Assembly (NCBI RefSeq): GCF_020360975.1
Contig: NW_025408671.1
Span: 3,472,001-3,536,000 of the forward strand
Source: Hirsutella rhossiliensis
Lineage: Eukaryota > Ascomycota > Sordariomycetes > Hypocreales > Ophiocordycipitaceae
Length of the DNA: 64,000 bases
Direction of reading: 5' to 3'
Below the pieces are notes generated by a model that was given only the letters and a program-made list of their open reading frames with translations, did no database searches and had not been told where the DNA came from. A program made the translations under genes and the position numbers. Positions 20,744 to 31,184 of this stretch are shown here, in pieces; within the stretch, counting starts at the first letter, position 1; every line of letters begins with the position of its first letter.

Positions 20744-21768
20744 TCACGTCTCGGCAAACACATACGACGACGGCGACTCCTCGACGCGGACCTCGATGCG
20801 GCCCTCGGCCACCTCGCGCCCGCCCACCAGCAAGCCCGCGCGCATCACGTCGCCCGGCGCCACGGGCCCGACGCCCGCCGGCGTGCCCGTCAGCACAATG
20901 TCGCCCGGGTGCAGCGTCATGACGCGCGAGATGTCGCTGAGGATGCGCGGGATGCGATACACCATGAGGCCCGTTGACCCGCGCTGCCGCGCCTGCCCGT
21001 TGACGTCGAGGTACAGGTCCGCGTCGTGCGGGTCCGCCACCGCCGCCTTGGGGATGGGCCGGCTCATGGGCAGGAAGGTGTCGAAACCCTTGGCAATGGA
21101 CCACGGCAGGCCCTTTTTCTTGGCCTCGTCTTGCGTGTTGCGCGCCGTCATGTCAATGGCGACGGCGTAGGCTGGCCCGTGGGACGCGCGTCAGTAACAA
21201 ATCAGTGACGGCGAGATTCAACTAGTGTGTGTGTGTTTGTGTGTGAGTGAGTGAGTGAGAGAGAGAGAGACTGACCCTCAATGGCGCCCATGGCACCCTG
21301 CTTGTCCTCGGCTCTCAAGTCCCGCACCATCTTGCCCATGACGAGCGCGAGCTCCACCTCAAAGTGCATGTCGACGCCCCTGGGCCGCAGACACGGGCCC
21401 TCGCCCGGCAACAGCATCGACGACGGCGGCTTGAGGAAGAAGAAGGGCTGCTTGGGCTTGGCGTTTTCCAGCTCGGCAATGTGTGCTCTTCGACGGACTC
21501 TCTCGCATCAGCAATGCCGTTCCCATTTTACATAGTGTGAATCAAGCATGGCTGCATCTGGGAGGGGTGGAGTGTACGGCGTCCTGATCGAGCGAGACAC
21601 GCACTCGGGAAACCATATCGGCTTTGCGTGGGGAGAGAGAGGGGGGGAGATAGAGGGGAAGGACAGGAGTGCTCACGCGTAGTTGCGCCCGATGCAGACA
21701 ACCTTGCCCGCCTGCCTGAGCCCCCGCGACGACGCCATCGTGGCCATGCATCGCCTGAGCGCCGTCAT
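20744..21768 (-). CDS. Fumarylacetoacetate-hydrolase-family protein (FAHD1/acylpyruvase-like)
   Basis: Three exons, 21677-21768, 21276-21487 and 20744-21171, introns 189 and 104 nt, giving 243 residues. Exon 1 ends in CIGRNY, exon 2 carries ELENAKPKQPFFFLKP and the metal-binding stretch around FEVELALVMGK, and exon 3 carries DMTARNTQ, GLPWSIAKGFDTFLPMS and VLTGTPAGVGP. These are the standard landmarks of single-domain FAH proteins such as FAHD1 (acylpyruvate hydrolase / oxaloacetate decarboxylase). The Arg-containing N-terminus before GKVVCIGRNY could be a mitochondrial presequence, matching FAHD1 location; that is inference. Its gene converges with BNA1, stops 190 bp apart. Intron 2 is almost entirely simple sequence (CT, CTCA and CA runs). 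Confidence 0.92.
21224..21270. repeat. Composite GT / GAGT / GA microsatellite inside an intron
   Basis: GT, then GTGA, then GA runs fill about half of intron 2 of the FAH-family gene, ending five bases from its splice donor. On the coding strand it is a long pyrimidine-rich tract directly after the donor. Confidence 0.88.
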
Positions 21769-22306
21769 TGCTCCCGTGTCTTGCTGTGTCCCTGGGCGAC
21801 CGCCCCCTCTCTTTTCTCTCCCGTTTGGACGACGAATGAGCAAGGGGTCTGAGTCGGCGAGGAAAGAGGGGAAAAAATACGGATACAGAAGTTGCAGAGG
21901 GTGAGACAGGCTCGAGTACAGCAAAGTGTCTCGGCAAGTCGTTGCCTCGTCCTCGGGCGGCCGACGTCGGTCGGAGCTACAGTGGGGACAGGCCCATCTT
22001 TTAGCGTGCCCCGCCCGTCGACGACATCGTGCACGACGAGACAGCAGAAACCGCACGTTCAAATGAATAGAAACCTCGGCCGCATTGCCTGCCTGCTCCT
22101 ACCCCGTCGCCCTGTAATCTGACCTTTACTCTGCGTCCGGCCTGTGCCATGTGCCATCCAAAGCTCGCTCTGCCAAAAACACACAAGATATCAACGTCTA
22201 GCCTACCAACACCGCGCCTCAAAATCTCCTCCAGATGCCCCCGACGCCGTGCCATGTGCAAAATGCAGCCCCCTCCTTCGTCATTCGTGAGACGGCGCGC
22301 CTCTCG
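21769..22306. other. Intergenic region between two minus-strand genes
   Basis: FAH-family promoter and cullin-3 3' flank. No gene or repeat of note. Confidence 0.6.
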
Positions 22307-25171
22307 TCAGGCCACGTACCGGTACGTCGATGGTGCGTCTTCGTCCTCCGGCCGCTCCAGGTACTCTCGCACAATGAGGTCCTCGATCCGTTTCTTGATG
22401 AGCGACACCTCGGGTTTGAAGCGCCCCGAGAGCTGGCCGAGAACCTCGCTGACGAGCTGCGAATGGCTGAGCTCCTTTCGGGACCTGTTGCCACCCCTTC
22501 TGTCAGCAAATTGGCATTGGCATTGGAGCGACACGAGAGCAAACGTACTTCATAATCCTCACAATGGCCGCGTCTATAATGTGGGCTCGAGTCTGCGTGT
22601 TCTTCTCCTCCGTCGTCTTCCGCTCCTGCGTGTCCTCCACCTTGGAAACGGCATTGATTATGGGCGCCTTGATTCGCACCGCCTTGCTCTGAAAGGATGC
22701 GTTGAAGCAAAACTTGTCACCCGTCTTGATCGACTTGGTCGGCGGCTCCTTGGACAGCACGCGCGACTTGGGCGCAACAGCAATCGCCGTCAGTGTTCTC
22801 ATCAGGTCCTGCGTCGAGATGCCCGTCTTGGCCTGAATCTCCTCAAACGACAGGCTCTCGCTGTCCCCTAAATCGTTGAACAGCAGCAGCACAGCCATGG
22901 CAAACGTCGGCACATTCATCTCATACCGCCGTTCCCGAGCCAGCGCACCCGACTTGCCGGGAATGGCCGGGAACGTGCATCGAATGTCGGCGCTTCCCGT
23001 CGACCCGACCCACGTCAACTTGCGTCCGTTGCGGGTGGCCAGGTAGAACTGCTCAAAGCTCGCCTGCAGTCGCTTCACCTCGTGCGGGTAGTTGCACACC
23101 ACCCGGGATCCGTCCCCGATCAAAGCCTGGCGGCCCATGACCTCTTGCGGCCAGTAGTTTGTGGTGAGGACGCTGATGTGCAGGTCGATTGTCTTGCTGC
23201 CGTCGCCCACGGTGTTGATATGAGCCCGGTACCTCGACGTGAGCTCCGTCGACGTGACCAAGTCTCGAAACATGCCCTCAAACTTGCTCGTGAACTGCTG
23301 GCCCAGCTCCTGCTTCATCCGAGAGATGATCTGCTTCTCCACATCGTGGCTCTCGGATTTGCCATGCAGCAGGCGCCGCGCGAGATGACGCTGGTAGTAC
23401 GTCTGGAACAGGTCTCTGTCCTGCAGGTACCGGATGAGGACAATGGCCTTCTCCAACACAGCGTCGGCTTCCGCCTCCGTCTTGCCCCTGATGCCTCGCT
23501 TGAGATTGTCGTCAATGTAGAGAGAGACGTACTCAGAACTGCGGCCGAACAAGTTGATAAAGTCGGCGAAGCTCTTGGTCAGCGCCGTCTGGATGACCAG
23601 ATCGTCCTGGAAACATTGGCTCAGCAGAGTGTCGAACTTGTCCTTGAGGCGCAGCACGTCGTCGACCCATTTGATGGCCGCTGCAGTTTGCTGCGCCGCG
23701 GGGTTCAGCGTCTTGGTCTTTTCTCCCTCGCCGGCATCGTCTCCGTCGCCTTGGGCCGGAGAGAAGTCCGTGTCCTTGAGTGCATTTTCGATTTCGATGC
23801 CAAGTTCGACGACTCGCCGCTGAAGAATCTCCCGCAGAGCCGTCTTATTTCCGTCCACTCTGGTGATGAGTTTGTAGAGGATGGACAAGTCTTCGATCTT
23901 GTCATTATCAACCATCCATTTGAGCCCGCTTCCCTCCATCAGCAGAAAATCTTGCAAGTGGGCGCTGATCAGTGCCTGGTCAATGACGGCCAGAATGCTG
24001 GGAAGCGACTCCAGCTCAATCGTCGTCCCGCATCGGTCGACCTCCTCGCCGAGGCGCCGCTGAGTGTGCCTCAGCCAGGTGCTGGCGTCGGCGTCTCTCA
24101 ACAGTCGCTGGCACTCCTTTGCGTAAAACTCGAGGCTGTTGTCGAGGAAGCGACTTTGGAAAATGGTAAAGTAGAGCGTCTTGCTCTCGCTTTCGTCCTC
24201 GGTCTCGTAGAGACAGTTGAGCATTCGACTGCAGCTCCGGATGAGGTTCCTGTCAATGACGTCGCCCTCTCTCTCCATGTCAATCTGATCGAGCATGACC
24301 AAGATGAGGATGTCGATGACTAGCTGACTGGTGTTTGCGTTGAGGCATGAACGCAGGATGTGGTCGCGGAAAAGGGCAATGGTGGTGGCGAAGATGGGCA
24401 CGCGGTTTGGCTCCTGCTGGGTGTAGCCTCGGTCGAGATACATGAGGATATCAGCCATCATGTTCATCGACATGTTGTGGTCTTCCCAAGTGTCTCTAAT
24501 GCCCTTGATGAACTTTTCCCCCGTTTGCCGTCGCTCGTTGACGGAGCTTGAGGATTTGTCGACGCCGATGTTGATGAGGCTCTTGGTAACCAAGACCTCG
24601 ATCTTGGGAATGACATGCTGGGCAAACCACTGTTCCTCAAAGTGCTTGACTCGGTCGTAGAGAGCGCCGCCCTGTTTCTTGATGACAATCTTGTATGCAG
24701 CTCTGTAGAGCTCCTCGAAGGAAAGTCGGCCGCAGCTCTTGTTGTGGATGTCGCGGAGGGCTTCTTCGAGCATGTGCCAGCAAGCCTCGAAATCGGCACC
24801 CTCTCCGTTGGACTGCAGCCTCTGCGTGTTAGCCAGAAGCACCGCTCTGCACCGCTCGAAAGACACGGGGCGTGGGCGTGGGGGCCAGCGGATGTTGAAG
24901 GAGTCAAGGAGGGTCATGAAGTCTCGAAGGACGTGGACAGAGCCGTACGCCACCAAGGCAGCCACTCTGCGGATGTAGTCAAGAAGCCCGACGTGTCAAG
25001 CATGGGGGAGGGAGGTAGTCGTGCACCCGTGTGCGTTGGTGCGTTTGTTTGAGGGGCGAGGAGGGCAGTGACAGGGGCAGCATGAGGGAATCGGTTGCTC
25101 ACGCGTACGAAGCGACGAGGTGGTCGGATGCGGCCACCACGGGCACCCGAGCCCCCTCGCCCAGAGATCAT
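22307..25171 (-). CDS. CUL3: Cullin-3
   Basis: Three exons, 25103-25171, 22549-24812 and 22307-22484, giving 836 residues. The N-terminus MISGRGGSGARGG then RIRPPRRFVR is typical of fungal Cul3. The long middle exon holds the cullin repeats and the cullin-homology domain (KTGISTQDLMRTL). The C-terminal winged helix carries the neddylation motif IVRIMK, followed by SRKELSHSQLV and ending STYRYVA. Cul3 scaffolds BTB-adaptor ubiquitin ligases with Rbx1; NEDD8 goes on the IVRIMK lysine (K778 here). Intron 2 (64 nt) splits exactly that lysine codon (AA|G). Intron 1 is long (290 nt); its acceptor was chosen at CTGCAG before SNGEGADFEACW, with an alternative three codons earlier, so the exon 2 edge is the least certain point. 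Confidence 0.92.
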
Positions 25172-26018
25172 GGCGACTCAGCTCTGTCCCGAGCCTCGCA
25201 GCCGTCGCCGAGACTGGGGGTAATGGATGGCAATGTGTGCTGTAGAGCTGAAAGTCGCTTGTTGGTGGGGCAATCGGGCGAGCCGGTTTCTTATCTGCAA
25301 CCGCTGGGACGCATGGCTCGAAACTCGTGGTCTGGGTAGGGTAGGGAGACAAAGCAGGTCGTGGATCGTCGCATGGCCATGCAGCGGTTTCACGGCTTTG
25401 GCAAATTGCCCGAAAGCTTGCACGAGGTCAAGAGGAGGAAAGGGTCAGGGAAGCCGGCGTTGGCAGTGTCAAACGGGCCTTATCGATAAGAGCCCCAGGC
25501 CGGCCCGGGGTACTGGGGATTTCCAGATCTGGATGGCGGTGAGACAATGCCCTGCTCCACAACGCCGTGTAAATACCTACCTGGGTACCTACCAGGTATG
25601 TATGCATGTACAAACAGTACGCTCTAGGTCTCCGTCTACGAGCTTTGTAGGCACTGTGATCTTCACGGGAAAAATATTGCAGAAATGGCAAACCTCGAGT
25701 GACTGCTCACCGTCAGCTCAGCCTTTGCAGCTGGCAGCAGATGGCGCAGACGGAAGATTGACAGGGCGACGATATCTGGGTACTTTATTCACCGCAACTA
25801 GTACCTGCACGCTACTACAGGGTAGGTGATGTCGCGAGCTGACAGCTGCACGTGACAGCCAGCCTCGCCCATCGTTTTTCCGCCGCCGTACAATTTCGAG
25901 CGCCTCTCGAGGTCGCGCCCCAGTCGATGAGCGAGAAACGCAACTGCTCATCGCGTCGCAACCGAAGCATTTCTCCTACTTGCGACACTCAGCTCGCTCG
26001 CACGCCACGACCGCCAAG
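25172..26018. other. Divergent promoter region CUL3 - SMD1
   Basis: About 850 bases shared upstream by the two housekeeping genes. Contains an ACCT/GGTA palindromic cluster at 25573-25600. No coding content recognised. Confidence 0.65.
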
Positions 26019-26572
26019 ATGAAGCTCGTGAGGTGATTATTCTCCCCAACTACCCTCCCAAAGACACGGGACTGCGCTGAGCCTTTGTCCCCAAGCCAAG
26101 CCCGTAGCTAACGTCGAGCGACCAGATTCTTGATGAAGTGCGCCAGCGAGACGGTGACGATTGAGCTCAAGAATGGTACTGCCGAAGCTGTCCCGCATCT
26201 GTTACACCAGCAGACACACGCCCGCGCACGCGCAGTAGCAAAAATGCACGAGGCTGACTCCTGACGCTCTCTGCAGGCACCATTGTCCACGGCACCATTG
26301 CGTCCGTCTCCCCCCAGATGAACACGTCTCTCCGCAACGTCAAGATGACGGCCAAGGGTCAGAGCCCCATCTCTCTCGACTCGATGAACATTCGCGGCTC
26401 GACCATCCGATACTTTATCCTCCCCGACTCGCTCCCCCTCGACACGCTACTGATCGACGACGCCCCCAAGCCCAAGAACAAGGCCCGCAAGGAGGCCGAT
26501 CGGGGAGGACGTGGGCGCGGCAGAGGAGGCGGCAGAGGTCGCGGTCGCGGGCGTGGTCGTGGACGAGGCTAG
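26019..26572 (+). CDS. SMD1: Small nuclear ribonucleoprotein SmD1
   Basis: Three exons, 26019-26032, 26126-26175 and 26277-26572, introns 93 and 101 nt, giving 119 residues, the same length as metazoan SmD1. Sm1 motif: [20 protein letters not shown]; Sm2 region: [20 protein letters not shown]. The C-terminus is an RG tail ([17 protein letters not shown] type), the usual substrate for symmetric arginine dimethylation before SMN-type assembly. SmD1 is part of the heptameric Sm ring of U1, U2, U4 and U5 snRNPs. The tiny first exon encodes MKLVR with the Arg codon split, the usual layout in filamentous fungi. Confidence 0.97.
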
Positions 26573-26859
26573 ATCAAAGCCAGTGCTTGGGGGGCAGCGA
26601 GGGGTCGCAGACCATGCTTTGCGGCCTTGGTGCAGAGTTTGAGGGTCCGAGAAAAACCAAACTCAGATGGCGGGGACGGGCTATGAAGACGAATACCGCT
26701 AGGCCATGGACTTGGGCGTTGGGGACGTTGGGTCACAATACTGCGTTTTTACAACAAGACACTTTGATGGCATGATGGAGAATGGCAAAGGGGGGTTATA
26801 TACCACTCCAGCGCGGAAAGTAGCTTCGGGAATACCAAGAGTCGTCATGCCCACCTGCG

Positions 26860-27660
26860 TCAGCTCGCGGCCTCACGCCATATGCGCACAACCTGCAGCT
26901 TCTCCCAGCCGGCCGTCTTGCCGCTGGAGCCGACGGTCAGGGCCCTCCACTCGGGGCCCCAGGCGAGTATGCGGCGCTTGACGTCGTCGGGCCTGTTCTG
27001 GGTGCACAGGAGGATGTAGGCGCAGCCGCGCGGGGAGAGGATGCGCGGCAGGGAGGCGATGAGGCGGTCCGTCGTCTCCATGCCGTCGGCGCCGCCAGCG
27101 TAGGAGAGGGCGAGCAGGTACGAGTCGTCGTCAAAGGACGGCAGCGCCTGCTGCTGCCGCGGGCCGGGGGGGCCGAAGACGTCGTGTGAGAAGCCGGCCG
27201 GGCGGGAGGGCAGGTCCGGGGTCGGGACGTAGGGCGGGTTGAAGATGAGCACGTCAACGCAGTGGTCCCGCCAGGGGGCCGTCAGGTCGGCCATGCAAGC
27301 GCCCAGGTAGGCGGCATGCTGCTCGGGGCCGTCAGCGTCCTGCTGCGCCCTGGCGACGGTGGCGACGGTGGCGCGACAGGCAAAGGCGTTGACGTCGACG
27401 CCCGCGGTGAGGACGGCCGGCGTGCCCAGGATGTCGCGGGCGTGGGCGTGGACAAAGCCGACGACGACGCCGGACCCGGTGCCGACCTCGACGACGAGCG
27501 GCGCCGCGGCCGTGCTGCCGCCGGGCGCCGTGCCCAGCGCCTGGCGCAGAAACTGCCGCTCCGCCGCCGACGAGAGCGTGTCGAGCAGCAGGAACGAGTC
27601 CTCGGCCGGCTCGTAGACGCGCTCGTACGGCACGTGCGACGTGTCGGGCGTGGGCAGCAT
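26860..27660 (-). CDS. MTQ2: eRF1 N5-glutamine methyltransferase catalytic subunit
   Basis: A single exon of 266 codons. S-adenosylmethionine-binding motif I is VVEVGTGSG (about residues 56-64) and the amide-methyltransferase signature NPPY lies at 141-144, the side-chain clamp for Gln. The opening HVPYERVYEPAEDSFLLLDTL is diagnostic of the HemK2/Mtq2/N6AMT1 group. Mtq2 with Trm112 methylates the glutamine of the GGQ motif in release factor eRF1, and in some species a histone lysine; both are inferred from the family. The stop codons of SMD1 and MTQ2 face each other 287 bp apart. Confidence 0.94.
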   Translation of the reverse strand: MLPTPDTSHVPYERVYEPAEDSFLLLDTLSSAAERQFLRQALGTAPGGSTAAAPLVVEVGTGSGVVVGFVHAHARDILGTPAVLTAGVDVNAFACRATVATVARAQQDADGPEQHAAYLGACMADLTAPWRDHCVDVLIFNPPYVPTPDLPSRPAGFSHDVFGPPGPRQQQALPSFDDDSYLLALSYAGGADGMETTDRLIASLPRILSPRGCAYILLCTQNRPDDVKRRILAWGPEWRALTVGSSGKTAGWEKLQVVRIWREAAS

Positions 27661-27959
27661 GGGGAGGGGATTAGAGGCTTTTCATCTGGCTGCCTTCTTC
27701 CTCTCTTGCGTTTTCTTGTCTTGGTGGCTTCCTGGAGATGGACGAGGTAATTAGACCCACCTCACAACTAGACTCGATGGCGTATCCAGAGTTGGGACGG
27801 ACGGTGGTGGCTGAGGAAAACTCATAGCCACGCTCTTTGACATTGTGATTCGTCAAAGTATCCGAAATCTCGACGTCGATGCAGTAAAGGGTGGGCCGTG
27901 ATCCCTACCGCGACCTCCACTTCTCCCAAACCCTCCATCATCAAAGGCCTCAAGTCTCG

Positions 27960-28307
27960 TCACAGCACGACGCACCCGCCACCCCTCGCCGAAAACCTCA
28001 CATCCACGCCCCAGTCGCCCTCGTCCGGCCCGGCGCCCAGCTTGACGCCCCAGCCCATGCGCTCCACGACGCGCACCGCGTTGCCGTCGTGGCAACCGCA
28101 CCACGACGCCGCGCCGCCCCCCCAGCAGCAGCAGCAGCGAGGGCACGCCCGCGTCCGCGTCCGGTACACGCGCGGCGCCGGCTTGGCGGCGTCGGCGGCC
28201 ACGAAGCTCGGGCACGTCGAGAAGCCCATCCGCGGCCCGCACGGCTCCGTCACCGCCGCCCACATGTGCCCGCAGTCCTTGTGCTGGAAGTAGGTGACTG
28301 TGCACAT
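27960..28307 (-). CDS. Small Cys-rich protein of unknown function
   Basis: A single exon of 115 codons. It starts MCTVTYFQHKDCGHMWAAV and contains about 12 cysteines in pairs (C2, C12-x-H14, C23, C32, then CPRCCCC and CGC), suggesting a zinc-binding fold. The C-terminal half (VVERMGWGVKLGAGPDEGDWGVDV) looks structured. I recall short fungal proteins with this MC-x-V-T opening and a late GWGxKLG block, but cannot name a function. A CCCCCCAGCAGCAGCAGCAG run on the plus strand makes the CCCCW stretch and may be expanded. The ATG context and the protein-like start support it; the start could hardly be elsewhere. Confidence 0.68.
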   Translation of the reverse strand: MCTVTYFQHKDCGHMWAAVTEPCGPRMGFSTCPSFVAADAAKPAPRVYRTRTRACPRCCCCWGGGAASWCGCHDGNAVRVVERMGWGVKLGAGPDEGDWGVDVRFSARGGGCVVL

Positions 28308-28790
28308 TGCTGATTGCGTCTGCGTTGTGCTCTGCTGGTGCTTGTGTGTGTTTGCTGCGAGCGAGCGAGAGTGGCGACGGCTCTGTAGATGACCTGGGCC
28401 TTTGTTTCTGGAGAGGAGAAGGGGGGGGAGAGGTCTTGTGTGATTGCCTTGCGTGACCTTGCTTCTCGAAAGTCTATCTATGGTAGTCGTGGCAAAAGAC
28501 GAAAGGTGGTCATTGTCGAATCATTCAATCATTCAGTGACTCACGCTCGAGCAACGGGCAACGACTTGTTGCATGCACCACGCAAGCCGGGCAGACAACC
28601 AGGTAGTCAACGGTAACGTAACCAGCGCGTACGAGCAGCAAACAGGCCACCAACGTCAGTCTTCATAGTCAGTCTATATGTATGGGTATGTGTATGCCAT
28701 GTCCAAATACCAGAGATAGTCGACATCAACGCATCCGCACCTATCCAAATACCCTGTGCAATACCAAAAACGCCATGCTATGCTTCTCAC
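28308..28790. other. Intergenic spacer
   Basis: About 480 bases between the 3' end of YVC1 and the promoter side of the small Cys-rich gene. No supportable gene. Confidence 0.65.
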
Positions 28791-31184
28791 TCACTCCTGG
28801 CCCTTGTAGGATGACTCGGCCGTAAACCCATCGCCCTCCTTGAGTGTGCTGCTCTCTCCATGCCCATCGAAAACATCGTCGTCTTCCTCGCCACGCGGCA
28901 CCAGCCTCGCCAGCATCGCCTCCATGCGCTGCATCGACTTTTCCATGGCCACAATCTTGGCCGCCATGGCCTCGGGGTCGCCGCCGTTTTCGGTGAACGA
29001 GGTGCGCAGCTTGCTCGCGAGGCCCGGGAACATCGAGTCCCGCCGAGACGGCTTCCGCGGCGTCACCTGCACCGCCGACGTCTGCCTGGTAAACTGCCGC
29101 CGGATCAGGTGGTGCGTCAGGTCGTCGTCGACGGCAATGTCGTCGTGCACGTCGTCGGGCGGCGGCACCTCGAACACTGCGCGCATGTACTTGTGCGCCG
29201 ACAGCTGCCACTTGCGCCAGAACCACCTCCTGGCCGGCGGGGTGACCACCGAGGCGTTGGCGGCGCCGGCCGGCCACAGCAGGCGGCGCTCGGCGACGGC
29301 GATGAGCAGCAGCAGGGGGAGGTTGACCAGCCGCACCGTGGCCACGTGGATCTTGTGAAACCAGCGCGGGCTCACCACAAACTTGAGCGGCAGCAGCATG
29401 AAGACGGCCAGGAGGTTGAAGGGCGGCTGGTAGGCGAAGACGGCGTCGGCCTTGACGCCCTCGAGAGTCAGCACGGCCCGTCGGAAATGGATCTCGGCCG
29501 TGGCGTTGGTGGAAATGTTGCTGAAGGTGTTGGAGAGCATCGAGACGAGGATGGTGAGGAAGAGGGTATTGCCGAGAAAGGCAAATGCCACCATGACGCA
29601 GGGCCCCAGCAACCAGTGGAATTCCGCCTAGAGTGCCGAGTTAGATGACAGACATTGCCCCTAAGGTCGCTCTCTCCTTACCGAGCGCTGAATGCCTGTG
29701 CCATCCAGGCCAAACCAGATGTAAATCATCCATTTCGAGATGGTGCTAATCGGTCAGCTTGCTTCTCCGGCAACGTGCCAGGCCGCAACTTACACGAGGG
29801 GATGCGCGCCTTCTCCCAGCCACAGCAAGGAAAGCAGGAACCCAAAGAAGCACCAGGCGGACAGCGCAGTCAGGAGGAAGAAGTCAGCCATCATGGAGCG
29901 CAAGGAGAGAAAGACCAAGTTGTCCGACAGGAGGGCAAAGGCGAGGCGAGGCACCAGGACGGGGGCGGCGAGGGCCAGCACGTCGAATGCCTGTTCGGCG
30001 GGGCCGGCGTCGCCCAGGCGCAGTCCATGCAGGCGCAGCATTAGGTAGACGAGGTAGATGAAGGTGAAGGTGACGTCGAGAAAGGACCAAAGGTTCTGAG
30101 TATAGACACTCCTGGTGGCCAGTCAATCGGGGAAGTCAGAGGGGACAGGGAAGAGGTCTCTCACCAGCCGTGAGCTAGGATGGTTGCAAACTGGTCCAGG
30201 CCCCAGCCAAAGGCGTAGACGGCAAAGACGGCCTCGAGGACGGTAACCTTGTCCTTTTCCCGCATGAGCATGACGCCAATGTAGAGAGCGAGGAGGACGG
30301 TGAACTGAAAGGCCTCGAGCATGTTGCGGGTGCGAGGCACAATGAGGCGATACTGGTTGAGCAAGGGGGACTCGCGCGGGTCGTAGAGGGAAATGGGCTT
30401 GAGCTTGTAGTGGTCGGGGATGATGTCCCAAAAGGTGGACGGGGTGTAGATGATGCGACCCTCGTAGATGGCGGCGACGACGCGCTGGCAGGTGGAGGAG
30501 CTGAGGAAATGCTTGCTTTCCGTCAGGATGGCCACCTCGAGCGAGGGCAGGGTGCGGTAGTGCGTCCACGACGTCTTTGCGTTGGCCTCGTCGCGGATGT
30601 GCGGCGGGGCGTTTTGGAAGGGCTCGAAGCCGGCGACGAGGATGTGGGCCAGCAGGAGGAGGCCGTCGGAGCCGTCGTAGTCCTCGCCGAAGCGGCGGAG
30701 GATGCGGGTGGCGATGAGCTCGCAGAGGGTGGCGCGCGACCAGTTGACGTTTTGGCGATTGCTCGACTGAGACTCCTCGGTGAGGAACTGGGCGCGGTTG
30801 ACCAGCAGGCAGTAGACTGAGGCCGTCAGCGCTGCGAGAGGAGCAGGAGAGAGAGCGAGTGAGTGGCTCACCGATGGATATGTCTCCGAGCTCGTAGAAC
30901 TTGTCGACGAGGGGCCTCACGACGGTGACGTTGATGCGCACATCCCTCAGCTGCTCGAGGCTCAGGTGGTCCTCGACGACGCTGATGATGTCGCGGCGGA
31001 TGCGGTGGATGTTTGTGTAGACGGGCAGATGGCTGTGAGGGTTGGTCATGCAGCTGTAGACGTGGTCGTCCTGACGGCTCGGCGGGCGGCTCAGCAGCGG
31101 GCGGCGCTCGTCATGGGGGTGAGGAGCCAGAGGAGGGGAGGCAGGCAGTGGCGGCAAGGTGATGCGCCGCCTGCGATCCCCCAT
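28791..31184 (-). CDS. YVC1: Vacuolar TRP-type calcium channel
   Basis: Five exons (30872-31184, 30165-30831, 29794-30111, 29682-29745, 28791-29627), introns 40, 53, 48 and 54 nt, giving 732 residues. The cytosolic N-terminus is followed by a TRP-like six-helix membrane region, including LEAFQFTVLLALYIGVML, TVLEAVFAVYAFGWGLDQ and FLDVTFTFIYLVYLMLR. The fourth exon carries the pore-proximal KWMIYIWFGLDGTG segment, then FLGNTLFLTILVSMLSNTF. The C-terminus has an acidic DDDV motif near the end, as in yeast Yvc1. The channel releases Ca2+ from the vacuole under osmotic shock; role by family. The first intron is only 40 nt, very short, but its removal is needed to keep frame into ALTASVYCLLVNR. 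Confidence 0.93.

Noticed and set aside
23082..24323. 413-codon plus frame
   Set aside because: Antisense shadow of the cullin-3 exon.
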